Assembly: GCA_947380915.1 (NCBI GenBank)
Contig: CANCSY010000013.1
Coordinates: 1-30,747 of the forward strand
From: Beijerinckiaceae bacterium
GTDB taxonomy: Bacteria; Pseudomonadota; Alphaproteobacteria; Rhizobiales; Beijerinckiaceae
Direction: 5' to 3'
Length of the DNA: 30,747 nt
Positions 15,999 through 24,166 of the stretch are shown piece after piece. The notes under the pieces were generated by a model that worked only from the letters and a program-made list of their open reading frames with translations, ran no database searches and was not told the DNA's origin. The first letter of the stretch is position 1. The number at the start of each line of letters is the position of its first letter. The position numbers and the translations under genes were made by a program.

Positions 15999-18257
15999 CT
16001 AGGCCCGCAGCATCTGCGTATCGATGGGCAGGCTGCGGATGCGTTTGCCGGTCGCCGCGAAAATGGCGTTGCAGAGCGCTGGCAGCACAGGGGGCAGGGC
16101 GGGCTCGCCAAGGCCTGTCGGCGGGTAGTCGCTGGTGACGAAATGCACATCCACCGGCGCCGACTGATCGATGCGCAGGGGCAGCACGCTGTCGAAATTA
16201 GCCTGAACGACCCGGCCTCGTTCGATCGTCACCGCCTGGCCCAGCGCCGCGCCAAGGCCATCCAGCGCAGCGCCCTGCACCTGATGCTCCGCCCCTGCCG
16301 GATTGATGATCTGGCTGCCAACGTCGCCAACGGCCCAGACGTGATCCAGCTTGATGGCGCCGGCCGCAGACACGGTCACCTGCACCACTTCCGCGAAATA
16401 GCCCAGATGGCTGTAATAGAAGGCGACGCCCTTGGCCGTGCCCTTGGGAAGCTTATGGCGATTTTTCCAGTCCGAGACTTCCGCCGCCTTCAGCAGCACA
16501 TCGCGCATGCGGCCAGTGTTGAAATCGCGAATGGGGTCTGGCTTGCCGGGCGTACTCGGCAGGATTTTCGGCTCTCCCAGCAGGGCGATGCGAAAATCGA
16601 CGGGATCCTTGCCTGCTGCATGGGCGAGTTCGTCCATGAAGGACTGGAAAACGAAGCCCAGCGCATTGGACCGTGGCGCACGCATCGGTCCGGTCGGGAT
16701 TCCGAATTCGATGACCGACTGCCCGTAATTCAGATGGGGCACGAGTTGCGCCGGGAATTCCGTGGGCGGCATCGTGTTCGAGGAATTGGCGGGTTTTCCA
16801 TCTTTCCCGAAGGTCACGAAATGGTCGGTGAGGGCGACGAGGGCGCCCTTGTCGTCCAGTCCGCCCTTCAAATGATGGTATCCGGCCGGCCGGTAGAAGT
16901 CATGCTGCATGTCGTCGCGACGGTTCCACAACAGCTTGACTGGTGCGCCCACTTTGCGGGCGATCCAGGCCGCCTCGGCCATGAAGTCGCTTTGCAGCCG
17001 ACGGCCGAAGCCGCCGCCGCCGCGCACCATGTGAACGGTGACGTCCTTTTCCGGCAGGCCGAGCGTCTTGGCGACCAGTTTCTGCCCCGGACCGGGATTT
17101 TGCGCGGGCGCCCAGAGGGCGATCTTGCCGTCCTTGAAATGGGCGGTGCAGTTCTGTGGTTCCAGAACGATATGGGAGAGGAAGGGATAGGAATAGTCGG
17201 CTTCCACAACCTTGGCCGCGCTCTTCAGGCCCGCCACCGCATCGCCATCGCTGCGAAGCGAAGTCGCCGGGGCGCCTGCCGCGAATTTGGCGGCCTGGGC
17301 TGCAAAGCCTTCGCTGCTATGGGCCGCGTTGGGGCCTTCGTCCCAGATGATCTCCAGCTTCTCGCGCGCCTTGTTGGCCGTCCACCAGCTTTTGGCGACG
17401 ATGGCCACGCCATCGACGAGCCCATCGGGGTCACTGGAAGGATTGGCTTCGCTGGCGCGGATGATGAAGGCGTCATGGATGCCCGGCAGCGCCTTGATCG
17501 CGTCGATATTGGCGCTGGTCACCTTGCCGCCAAACACCGGGCATTTCTCGAAGACGGCGTGCAACATGCCGGGCATGGTCACGTCGATGCTGAAAATCGG
17601 CTCACCGGTCACGATCTTCGCATTTTCCACGCCGGGAATACGCTGGCCGATGATCTTGAATGTCTTGGGGTCTTTCAGCTTCACGCTCGCCAGATCAGGA
17701 ACCGGCTGCGCGGCCGCCTTCTCCGCCAGTGCGCCATAGGTCATGGAGCGCCCGCTTTTGCGGTGATGCACGACGCCCGCCTCGGTGTCGCATTCCGCAG
17801 GCGCTACATTCCAGGCCTGCGCCGCCGCCGCCACGATCATTTGCCGACCCGCAGCGCCGATGCGGCGCAGGGGATCATAATTCGTGGGAGTGGAGTTGCT
17901 GCCTCCCGCGCTCTGTCGCCCGAAGGCGGCCTCATTGAGAGGCGCCTGCTCGATGCGTACGTCCTTCCAGGCGACATCCAGCTCCTCGGCGATGACCATC
18001 GGGAGCGCCGTTCTGATGCCCTGGCCAATTTCGGGGTTTTTCGACAAAATCGTCACGACGCCATCTGCTGCGATGCGCACATAGGCGTTGATGGGGGCGC
18101 CTCCGCTGGCGGCGGCGCCCTCACTGGCGGCATTTGCAATGCCCGGCAGGATCGCCTGCAACGCGAGGCCGCCGCCGACGGCGACGCTGGCGCGCAGCAG
18201 GGCGCGGCGGGAGAGGTTCAGGCCATCGCTGGCGCTATCAAGGGTCCGGGTCGCCAT
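15999..18257 (-). CDS. iorB: Isoquinoline 1-oxidoreductase-like molybdopterin-binding beta subunit
   Basis: 752 residues, the IorB branch of the xanthine dehydrogenase family. IorAB hydroxylates N-heteroaromatics next to the ring nitrogen; relatives oxidise aldehydes. The N-terminus carries [20 protein letters not shown], a twin-arginine signal, so the enzyme should be exported folded to the periplasm with its small subunit. Family segments are [60 protein letters not shown] and, at the end, GLGEPALPP with the catalytic Glu718. ATG 18257 is 2 bases after the small-subunit stop; the upstream reading frame runs on without meaning through iorA. The electron acceptor, usually a membrane cytochrome c, is not encoded here. 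The symbol reflects family, not proven substrate. Confidence 0.88.
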   Translation of the reverse strand: MATRTLDSASDGLNLSRRALLRASVAVGGGLALQAILPGIANAASEGAAASGGAPINAYVRIAADGVVTILSKNPEIGQGIRTALPMVIAEELDVAWKDVRIEQAPLNEAAFGRQSAGGSNSTPTNYDPLRRIGAAGRQMIVAAAAQAWNVAPAECDTEAGVVHHRKSGRSMTYGALAEKAAAQPVPDLASVKLKDPKTFKIIGQRIPGVENAKIVTGEPIFSIDVTMPGMLHAVFEKCPVFGGKVTSANIDAIKALPGIHDAFIIRASEANPSSDPDGLVDGVAIVAKSWWTANKAREKLEIIWDEGPNAAHSSEGFAAQAAKFAAGAPATSLRSDGDAVAGLKSAAKVVEADYSYPFLSHIVLEPQNCTAHFKDGKIALWAPAQNPGPGQKLVAKTLGLPEKDVTVHMVRGGGGFGRRLQSDFMAEAAWIARKVGAPVKLLWNRRDDMQHDFYRPAGYHHLKGGLDDKGALVALTDHFVTFGKDGKPANSSNTMPPTEFPAQLVPHLNYGQSVIEFGIPTGPMRAPRSNALGFVFQSFMDELAHAAGKDPVDFRIALLGEPKILPSTPGKPDPIRDFNTGRMRDVLLKAAEVSDWKNRHKLPKGTAKGVAFYYSHLGYFAEVVQVTVSAAGAIKLDHVWAVGDVGSQIINPAGAEHQVQGAALDGLGAALGQAVTIERGRVVQANFDSVLPLRIDQSAPVDVHFVTSDYPPTGLGEPALPPVLPALCNAIFAATGKRIRSLPIDTQMLRA

Positions 18258-18259
18258 GA

Positions 18260-18718
18260 TTATATCGCCTCCGCTGCGTGCTTGATCCCGGCGCGTATGC
18301 GCGTGTAGCTGCAGCAACGGCAGACGTTGCCGCTCATCGCCGCATCTATGTCCTGATCGGTGGGCTTGGGCGTCTTGCTCAGAAGCGCCGTGGCGGACAT
18401 GATCTGTCCAGCCTGACAGTACCCGCATTGCGGCACGTCCAGCGCCATCCAGGCAGCTTGCAGCTTTTTGCCCACGGGGTTGGCGGCCATGCCTTCGATG
18501 GTGGCGACGGGGGCGGCGCCCACGGCGGAAACAGGTGTCTGGCAGGAGCGCACGGGCTGACCCGCCACATGCACGGTGCAGGCGCCGCAAAGCCCTGCGC
18601 CACAGCCGAATTTGCTGCCCTTCAGGTCGAGTTCGTCCCGCAACACCCACAAGAGCGGCATGTCCGCATCCACATCCACGGTGCGTTTCGCGCCATTGAC
18701 TTCGATTGTATAAGCCAT
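18260..18718 (-). CDS. iorA: Isoquinoline 1-oxidoreductase-like [2Fe-2S] alpha subunit
   Basis: 152 residues, the normal size of the iron-sulfur subunit of two-subunit molybdenum hydroxylases. The N-terminal plant-type ferredoxin cluster uses Cys39, Cys44, Cys47 and Cys59 (GCGAGLCGACTVHV and RSCQ). The C-terminal helical domain holds the second cluster through Cys98 and Cys101 (CGYC) and Cys133 and Cys135. The last pair reads NVCRCCSYTRIRAG; most relatives have CRCGTY, so Cys136 is an extra cysteine. It carries no signal of its own and should ride out with the Tat signal of the beta subunit. GGGAGG lies upstream of ATG 18718. It is the first gene of a transcript continuing into iorB, and diverges from the monooxygenase at 18943. 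Confidence 0.9.
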   Translation of the reverse strand: MAYTIEVNGAKRTVDVDADMPLLWVLRDELDLKGSKFGCGAGLCGACTVHVAGQPVRSCQTPVSAVGAAPVATIEGMAANPVGKKLQAAWMALDVPQCGYCQAGQIMSATALLSKTPKPTDQDIDAAMSGNVCRCCSYTRIRAGIKHAAEAI

Positions 18719-18907
18719 CTGGGACCCTCCCTTTCGTTGCACGAAAAGTGCCTGATCCCGTGTGATCGCGCAACCCCGATGATGACCTTTCCTCTACAGG
18801 CGCGCCATGCCCGGCGAAAATTGTCGTCGGGAACGTCCTCCATTCCGCCCCCAAGGCTTTGCGCGAAAAGCGACTTGCCGCAGGTGGAGACCTCGTCGCA
18901 TGATCTG

Positions 18908-18928
18908 TTCGGCCCCGGAGAGGCCGAA
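18908..18928 (+). promoter_or_regulatory. Leader hairpin just before the NtaA-type monooxygenase
   Basis: TTCGGCC (18908-18914) pairs with GGCCGAA (18922-18928), a perfect 7-bp stem with a 7-base loop. It ends immediately before the AAGGGGG ribosome site of the gene at 18943, so it could be an operator in the iorA/monooxygenase divergent region or affect translation. Confidence 0.3.
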
Positions 18929-18942
18929 AAGGGGGCGGGCCC

Positions 18943-20247
18943 ATGTCGCGGGAAATGCATTTCGGCATCTTTACATTGGGCACCGGCAACCACACCGCTG
19001 GCTGGAGGCATCCTGGCGCCGACGACAGCTTTCTGGACATGTCCGTGAACCAGAGAATCGCCGCGATAGCAGAACGCGGGTTGTTTGATCTCCTGTTTGT
19101 CGGCGATGGCCTGTCGGCCAATCTGTCCTCCCATCCTTCCTTCACAGTCAGGCTCGAGCCGCTCACCATGCTCGCGGCTCTGGCCATGACCACCAGCCGC
19201 CTCGGGCTTGGCGCGACCATGTCCACCACTTACAGCGATCCTTATACGGTAGCGCGGGCCTTCGCTTCGCTGGATCATATCAGCAATGGCCGGGCCGCCT
19301 GGAATGCGGTCACCACGGCCGCCGCCGCTTCTGGCGGCAACTTTGGCCGGGCGCATCCGGACCACGAAAAACGCTACGGGCGCGCGCAGGAATTCATCGA
19401 GGTCGTGCGAGGTCTCTGGGATTGCTGGGACGATGACGCCATCATCCGCGACCTCGCGACCGGCCGCTATCTCGATCCCTCCCGCATTCGCGCCCTCAAC
19501 CATGTGGGGGAGCATTTTTCCGTGCGCGGGCCCATGAATATGGCGCGCAGTCCCCAGGGCCAGCCCGTCATTCTGCAAGCCGGGGGCTCCGAGCGCGGGC
19601 AGGATCTGGCGGCCCGCAGCGCCGATGTCGTGTTTTCAGTCGTGCAGGATCTCGACGAGGCCAAGGGCGCCTATGCGAGCCTGAAGGAGCGCGTGCGCCG
19701 TTACGGGCGCAATCCCGATCATGTCACGATCCTGCCCGGTGTGATGCCCATTGTGGGAAAGACCGACGCCCACGCGTTTGAAATTCTCAACACTCTGCAA
19801 GGTTATCTCGATTCCACGGAGGGTCTGGCGCTCTTGTCCGCGCGCCTTGGAACGGATGTGTCCCGATATCCCCTCGATGGCCCCATTCCCGATTTGCCGC
19901 TGCCCGATACGTCCCATGGATTCGCCAAGGCGATGCTCGCCAAGGCCCAGCGGGATCATATGACTCTGCGTGACCTGTATAATCTAACAGCCGCCGCGCG
20001 CGGTCATTGGGTCCTGTGCGGCTCGGCGCAAACGATTGCGGACACTCTGGAGCGCTGGTTCGTGGACTATGCGGCGGATGGCTTCAATGTGATGCCGGCC
20101 TATTTTCCCGGCGCCTTCGATGATTTCGTCGATCAGGTCATCCCGGAATTGCAGAGGCGCGGCCTGTATCGAAAGGCCTATACAGGAACCATGTTGCGCG
20201 ATCATCTCGGGCTTCCGCGCCCCGATTGCGGCGCCAGCAAGCAGTGA
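18943..20247 (+). CDS. NtaA/SnaA/DszA-type LLM flavin-dependent monooxygenase
   Basis: 434 residues, matching the long LLM branch that includes nitrilotriacetate and EDTA monooxygenases, DszA and pristinamycin synthase SnaA. Marks are HFGIFTLGTGNHTAGWRHP, RGLFDLLFVGDGLS, a LDHISNGRAAWNAVTTA core, NFGRAHPDHEKRYGRAQEF and a late GSAQTIADTLERWFVDYAAD. It uses reduced FMN from a separate reductase to oxidise C-N or C-S bonds. The 224-base gap to the divergent iorA gene is likely a shared control region, linking the two oxidations. ATG 18943 has AAGGGGG at about 8 bases; ATG 18955 is an alternative. Its stop converges on the Bug gene at 20278 with 30 bases between, where an AGCCG/CGGCT repeat (20258-20277) is the only terminator-like element. 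Confidence 0.87.
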   Translation: MSREMHFGIFTLGTGNHTAGWRHPGADDSFLDMSVNQRIAAIAERGLFDLLFVGDGLSANLSSHPSFTVRLEPLTMLAALAMTTSRLGLGATMSTTYSDPYTVARAFASLDHISNGRAAWNAVTTAAAASGGNFGRAHPDHEKRYGRAQEFIEVVRGLWDCWDDDAIIRDLATGRYLDPSRIRALNHVGEHFSVRGPMNMARSPQGQPVILQAGGSERGQDLAARSADVVFSVVQDLDEAKGAYASLKERVRRYGRNPDHVTILPGVMPIVGKTDAHAFEILNTLQGYLDSTEGLALLSARLGTDVSRYPLDGPIPDLPLPDTSHGFAKAMLAKAQRDHMTLRDLYNLTAAARGHWVLCGSAQTIADTLERWFVDYAADGFNVMPAYFPGAFDDFVDQVIPELQRRGLYRKAYTGTMLRDHLGLPRPDCGASKQ

Positions 20248-20277
20248 GCCGTCGATCAGCCGCAACAGGCTTCGGCT

Positions 20278-21288
20278 TCATTGGGTCAGTATGGCGCGCA
20301 GCTTGGCGATCGCCGCCGGGGACGTGCGGAAAACCTCCCGGGTCAGCGCATCCAGTTCCTCGCCCGACACCGGATTGATTTCAAGGCCCGCCCGTTCGGC
20401 CTCTTTCCTGAGGTCGGGATTGCCCATCGCGGCCATATAGGCCGAGCGCAGGGCGGCGACCCTGTCGGCCGGAACGCCGGGGGGAAGGACCAGCGGCCTG
20501 CCATAATCCTGCCGCGAGATCATCAAGGCCATGGCTTGCCGATCAACCTCATCCGTGGGCATGGGGAAAAGGGGCACGTCCGGCAGGTCCGGATGTTTCT
20601 TCATGCCGAATTGCGCGAGGATCCTCAGTTTTCCCGATTTGATGTCGGCCATGTTGCGTGTCTTGGCGCTGATCCATCCCAGCGCCGCCTGACCATGCAG
20701 CTCGCCCCGTTCCGTCGCGACATCGATCTGCGCCGTGCCTTCATAGCCCGAGACGATCTTGAATTTGGTTCCGCTCAAACCGTTGAGCACGGCGGGCATG
20801 TCATAGATGGCGACGCCGGGCGCTGTGGCGCCGACAATCGTCTCCATCTTGAACAGATCCTCCATCGAGCGGGCGGGGGCCTTGTCGGACAGCATGATGA
20901 TCTGCGCTTCGGGCGCGTTGCTGCCGATCCAGCTGAATTTCGTCACATCGAAGCGGGCCTGATCCGGCGTCAATTGGGGCGCAGTGGGCATCCCGTTGCT
21001 GACAAGCCCGATGACGGTCCCGTCCTTCGCAGCCGTGTTGTAGAGCTGATTGGCGAGGATCAGGCTCCCCGCGCCCGGAACAGATTGCACAACGATGGAT
21101 GGATTGCCCGGGATGTAGCGGGACAGGTATGGAGCGACAATGCGTCCCGCCAGATCATAGCCCGAGCCCGGGGCCGAGCCTATGCGCAGGAAGACCTGCT
21201 TGCCGCGGTAGAAGTCGGCCACCGCATCCTGGGCGTAGGCGACGGGAGTCCAGCACAGGGCGGCGGCGAACATCAGGGCGCGGATCAT
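20278..21288 (-). CDS. Bug/TctC-family periplasmic solute-binding protein
   Basis: 336 residues. A Sec signal (MIRALMFAAALCWTPVAYA) is cut before QDAVADFYRGKQV. The mature start and RIGSAPGSGYD, IPGNP, VPGAGSL and NQLYNTAA segments are nearly identical to the receptor at 28997, and NGMPTAP is shared by both and, as NGMPTTP, by the one at 23124. These three form a close subgroup that probably arose by duplication and likely binds related ligands. GGAG lies 10 bases before ATG 21288. It is the last gene of a minus-strand transcript with two SDRs, the nearer ending 18 bases upstream, so receptor and dehydrogenases probably serve one substrate. Confidence 0.92.
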   Translation of the reverse strand: MIRALMFAAALCWTPVAYAQDAVADFYRGKQVFLRIGSAPGSGYDLAGRIVAPYLSRYIPGNPSIVVQSVPGAGSLILANQLYNTAAKDGTVIGLVSNGMPTAPQLTPDQARFDVTKFSWIGSNAPEAQIIMLSDKAPARSMEDLFKMETIVGATAPGVAIYDMPAVLNGLSGTKFKIVSGYEGTAQIDVATERGELHGQAALGWISAKTRNMADIKSGKLRILAQFGMKKHPDLPDVPLFPMPTDEVDRQAMALMISRQDYGRPLVLPPGVPADRVAALRSAYMAAMGNPDLRKEAERAGLEINPVSGEELDALTREVFRTSPAAIAKLRAILTQ

Positions 21289-21306
21289 CTCGGCGTTCTC
21301 CAGAAA

Positions 21307-22152
21307 TCAGGCGGATTCCAGCCAGGCTGTCGTGGCCAGCGGATTGGAAGGGTCGCGTTGCAGCGTCAGATTCGGGCCATCGATGGGGCCTTGCAAGCGA
21401 ACGGAAACCCCGGTCAATTCGCTCGCGGGCCGGGCCGCCATCCATGCGACCGCCCAGGCGATTTCATCGGATGTGCGGGGTTTGCGGCGGGCCAGCATGG
21501 CCTCCTGATCCGCCTGCGCCATGGACTCGAAGATCTCGCGAATGCGCGCCCCCGGTTCGGTCAGAACAAAGCCTGGCTGAATCACATTCACCGCTATGCC
21601 CGCAGCCACGACATCCTGAGAGAGCTGGTTCGTGAAGCCGATGATCCCCGCCTTTGCAGAGACATAGGCGAGGCGCGCGGCGGAGGTGGTCTTGCCGGTG
21701 AAGCCGCGGATGGAGCCTGTGGCGAAATTCACGATGGCGCCGGATCCGGTCTTGCGCATATGGGGAATGGTGGCGCGGGACATGAGAAAGGTGCCGCGCA
21801 GGTTGCTGGCGATGACCCCATCCCAGATCTGGTCCGTCATATCCTCGATGTCTTCGATGATCGCGGAACCGCTGCCGCCCGCCACATTCGCGAGAATGTC
21901 GATCCTGCCGAACTTGCCGACTGCCTGGGCGATGAGGTGATCCACCGAAGCGGAATTTCCCACATCGACCGCGCAGGCGAGGATGTCGTCCCCACCCGCC
22001 ACAAGCTGCTCGGCCGCCTGTGTCACCTTGGCGGCCTGAACATCCGCCATCACCAATCGCGCGCCCTCGGACCTCAGGCGCCTTGCGACGGCCAGACCGA
22101 TCCCCTGCGCGGCCCCGGTCACGACCGCTACGCGCCCTTCATGGCGTTTCAT
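21307..22152 (-). CDS. Short-chain dehydrogenase/reductase (SDR)
   Basis: 281 residues of a classical SDR with a C-terminal tail. The nucleotide motif is TGAAQGIG (12-19), with Asp37 at the end of the second strand (VMADVQ), suggesting NAD(H). NVAGG is at 89-93, and the catalytic Tyr163 and Lys167 lie in YVSAKAG. The usual serine is probably Ser147, 16 residues before the tyrosine rather than 13, because the loop GFTGKTTSAARLA is longer than normal. The tail after MAARPASELTGVSVRLQGP departs from the family ending and lacks the common DGG. AGGGAG precedes the ATG. Forty-two bases separate it from the second SDR upstream. It probably interconverts an alcohol and a ketone in the pathway. Confidence 0.87.
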   Translation of the reverse strand: MKRHEGRVAVVTGAAQGIGLAVARRLRSEGARLVMADVQAAKVTQAAEQLVAGGDDILACAVDVGNSASVDHLIAQAVGKFGRIDILANVAGGSGSAIIEDIEDMTDQIWDGVIASNLRGTFLMSRATIPHMRKTGSGAIVNFATGSIRGFTGKTTSAARLAYVSAKAGIIGFTNQLSQDVVAAGIAVNVIQPGFVLTEPGARIREIFESMAQADQEAMLARRKPRTSDEIAWAVAWMAARPASELTGVSVRLQGPIDGPNLTLQRDPSNPLATTAWLESA

Positions 22153-22194
22153 GCGTCTTCTCCCTTTTCAACCCGGGTCCATCGTCGCGCCGCC

Positions 22195-22923
22195 TCAATG
22201 CAGGGAGGACCCGCCGGAGACGTCGAGGCATGCCCCGGTGATATGGCTGGCCTTGTCGGAAACGAGGAAGGCGATGGCGTTGGCGATGTCCTTGGCGCTG
22301 GTGCGCGCGCCCAGCGGCGGCATGCGCGTTCCGCCTTTCTGCAAGTCGGGCTGCCAACGGGATTCGGCGCTGCCCGGCGCGATGGAATTGACCCTGATCT
22401 GATATTGCCCGACCTCCTGGCAGATGGACCGGGTGAAGCCGATGATGGCGGCCTTCGCCGCCGTATAGGTGCTCATGCGCGGGGTGCCACGCAGGCCCAT
22501 GCCCGACGCCAGATTGACGATGGACCCGCCGCCCTGGGCGATCATGCCGGGCAGCACTGCATGGCAACAATTCAGCACGCCGTAGAGGTTGGGCTTGAGC
22601 ACCAGATCCCAGTCTTCCGGCGGGATCTCGTGAAAGGGTCGCCTTGGCATTTGCAGATAATTCGTGCCGCCGGCGATATTGACCAGCGAATCGATCCTTC
22701 CATGACGCGCGATAACGTCATTGAAAAAGGCCTTGACCCCAGCGAGATCGGTCACATCCAGCCGGGCGCCTTCGACCTTCTCTCCGGAAAATGAATCGAG
22801 AACCTCCTTGAGGTTCGCGTCGTTGATTTCGCCAAGCACCACGGTCCAGCCTTCCGGCAGAAGCAAACGCGCGGTCTCACGAGCAAACCAGCTCGCACCT
22901 CCAGTCAGCACGGCGACAGGCAT
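22195..22923 (-). CDS. SDR-family oxidoreductase with degenerate cofactor glycine motif
   Basis: 242 residues. The catalytic set is intact: Asn112, Ser140 in NLASGMG, Tyr153 and Lys157 in YTAAKAA, and NIAGG at 82-86. The C-terminus GACLDVSGGSSLH is typical. The unusual part is the nucleotide-binding turn: TGGASWFARE (7-16) where TGxxxGxG is expected, with Trp12 and Ala14 in place of two glycines. Glu32 ends the second strand, suggesting NAD(H) if the cofactor is still bound. The active site implies a working enzyme with changed cofactor geometry. GGGGAGG lies before ATG 22923, which is the first gene of this minus-strand transcript and diverges from the Bug gene at 23124. Confidence 0.87.
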   Translation of the reverse strand: MPVAVLTGGASWFARETARLLLPEGWTVVLGEINDANLKEVLDSFSGEKVEGARLDVTDLAGVKAFFNDVIARHGRIDSLVNIAGGTNYLQMPRRPFHEIPPEDWDLVLKPNLYGVLNCCHAVLPGMIAQGGGSIVNLASGMGLRGTPRMSTYTAAKAAIIGFTRSICQEVGQYQIRVNSIAPGSAESRWQPDLQKGGTRMPPLGARTSAKDIANAIAFLVSDKASHITGACLDVSGGSSLH

Positions 22924-23123
22924 CAGATGTTCCTCCCCTGGGTTTTACCGGGCGCGGCGGGCGCGACCCGTATTTTTGAATAATGCTAACGACCTTCCGG
23001 TTGAGGCGCAAGCGTTGGGGCCTTTGTCCCCATCGGCGCTGGACAGAACTGGCGCGTTATGGTGCAATCGCGAAAAGGCAGTTGGTTATGCTTAGACATA
23101 CTAACGCCCATGGGGAGGACTGC
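22924..23123. promoter_or_regulatory. Divergent control region between SDR and Bug/ALS operons
   Basis: This 200-base gap separates two operons read outwards. It holds two copies of CTAACG (22986-22991 and 23101-23106), the same core found in the tandem repeat at 2911-2925, and an imperfect GGTTATG...CATACTAAC inverted repeat ending at the second copy. No convincing -35/-10 pair could be picked by eye. Confidence 0.3.
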
Positions 23124-24146
23124 ATGAGACGCCTGCGCCACCTTTGCGTTTTGGCAACTTTGGGTATTTGGGCGGGAACGGCGCAAGCTGACCCGGTTTC
23201 GGATTTCTACAAGGGAAAAACCGTTTTCCTGCAGATCGGATCAGTCCCCGGCGGGGTCTACGACATCGTCGGGCGGATGGTCGGGCGCTATTTGCCGCGA
23301 TATATCCCCGGCGGCGCCAAGGTTGTGCCGCAAAACGTGCCGGGCGGCGGCAGTTTGATGCTCGCCAACCAGTTCGGCGCCATTACGCCGCGCGATGGAA
23401 CCGCCCTGGGCGTCTTCAACAATGGCATGCCCACCACGCCCCTGCTCGACCCGGGCGCGGCCAGGTTCGACCCGCGCAAATTCAATTTCCTCGGCAGCCC
23501 CAGCCGGGAGGCGCATATCCTCGTGGTCTGGAAGACAGCGCCCGTCCAGACCTTCGAGGATCTCTTCAAGACCGAGACGATCATTGGCGCAACATCGCCG
23601 GGCGCAGCGCCCTATGATTTTCCGATTCTGACAAATGCTCTGTCCGGGACAAAGTTCAAGATCGTCACCGGCTATCCCGGTGGACCCGAGACTCAGCTCG
23701 CCATGCGCAGGGGCGAGATCCATGGCAATGGCGGTCTGGCGCTCGGCTCCTACAAGACCGATTATCAGGACGCAGTCGCCCATAACGAACTGCTGATCCT
23801 TGGCGCCTTCGGCATGAAGCAGCATCCCGAACTCAAGCATGTGCCGCTGTTCCCCACGGGCAAGACGCCCGAAGATCGCGAATTGTTCGAGTTGATGTAT
23901 GCGCGACAGGATTACGGACGGCCCTTCGCCATGCCCGAGGGCGTGCCTGCGGACCGTGTGGCCGCCATGCGGGACGCCTTCGAGAAGGTGATGACGGACG
24001 CCGATTTTCGCGCCGAGGCCCAGCGGGCGAATGCTGATATCGATCCCGTGAACTGGCGGGAGCTGACGGAACTGACGACACGTCTTTACGCAAGCTCGCC
24101 CCAAACCATCTCGCGCATTCGCGCCATCATGAACACAAACAAGTAA
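23124..24146 (+). CDS. Bug/TctC-family periplasmic solute-binding protein
   Basis: 340 residues. The leader MRRLRHLCVLATLGIWAGTA ends at AQA-DP, giving mature DPVSDFYKGK. It has QIGSVPGGVYDIVGRMVGRY, YIPGGAKVVPQNVPGGGSL, ITPRDGTALG and the subgroup mark NGMPTTP. It belongs with the receptors at 20278 and 28997 but is the most different of the three. GGGGAGG is 5 bases before ATG 23124; an upstream in-frame ATG adds a non-signal stretch and was rejected. It leads an operon with the acetolactate synthase-like gene 20 bases downstream and two deacetylase-fold genes, so its ligand is probably the substrate of those enzymes. Confidence 0.92.
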   Translation: MRRLRHLCVLATLGIWAGTAQADPVSDFYKGKTVFLQIGSVPGGVYDIVGRMVGRYLPRYIPGGAKVVPQNVPGGGSLMLANQFGAITPRDGTALGVFNNGMPTTPLLDPGAARFDPRKFNFLGSPSREAHILVVWKTAPVQTFEDLFKTETIIGATSPGAAPYDFPILTNALSGTKFKIVTGYPGGPETQLAMRRGEIHGNGGLALGSYKTDYQDAVAHNELLILGAFGMKQHPELKHVPLFPTGKTPEDRELFELMYARQDYGRPFAMPEGVPADRVAAMRDAFEKVMTDADFRAEAQRANADIDPVNWRELTELTTRLYASSPQTISRIRAIMNTNK

Positions 24147-24166
24147 GCTGATAAAAGGACCAGGAA

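Noticed and set aside
15951..18308. A 785-codon open frame on the plus strand opposite iorB.
   Set aside because: Antisense shadow of a gene with clear family motifs; no ribosome site and no recognisable domain.
18258..19229. In-frame upstream extension of the iorB-like protein.
   Set aside because: It runs through iorA in another frame and has no family sequence; ATG 18257 starts a normal Tat signal right after the iorA stop.
20281..22794. An 837-codon open frame on the plus strand opposite the Bug receptor and both SDRs.
   Set aside because: It spans three well-supported minus-strand genes, is rich in His, Arg, Gly and Asp as expected for the complement of GC-rich codons, and shows no family motif.
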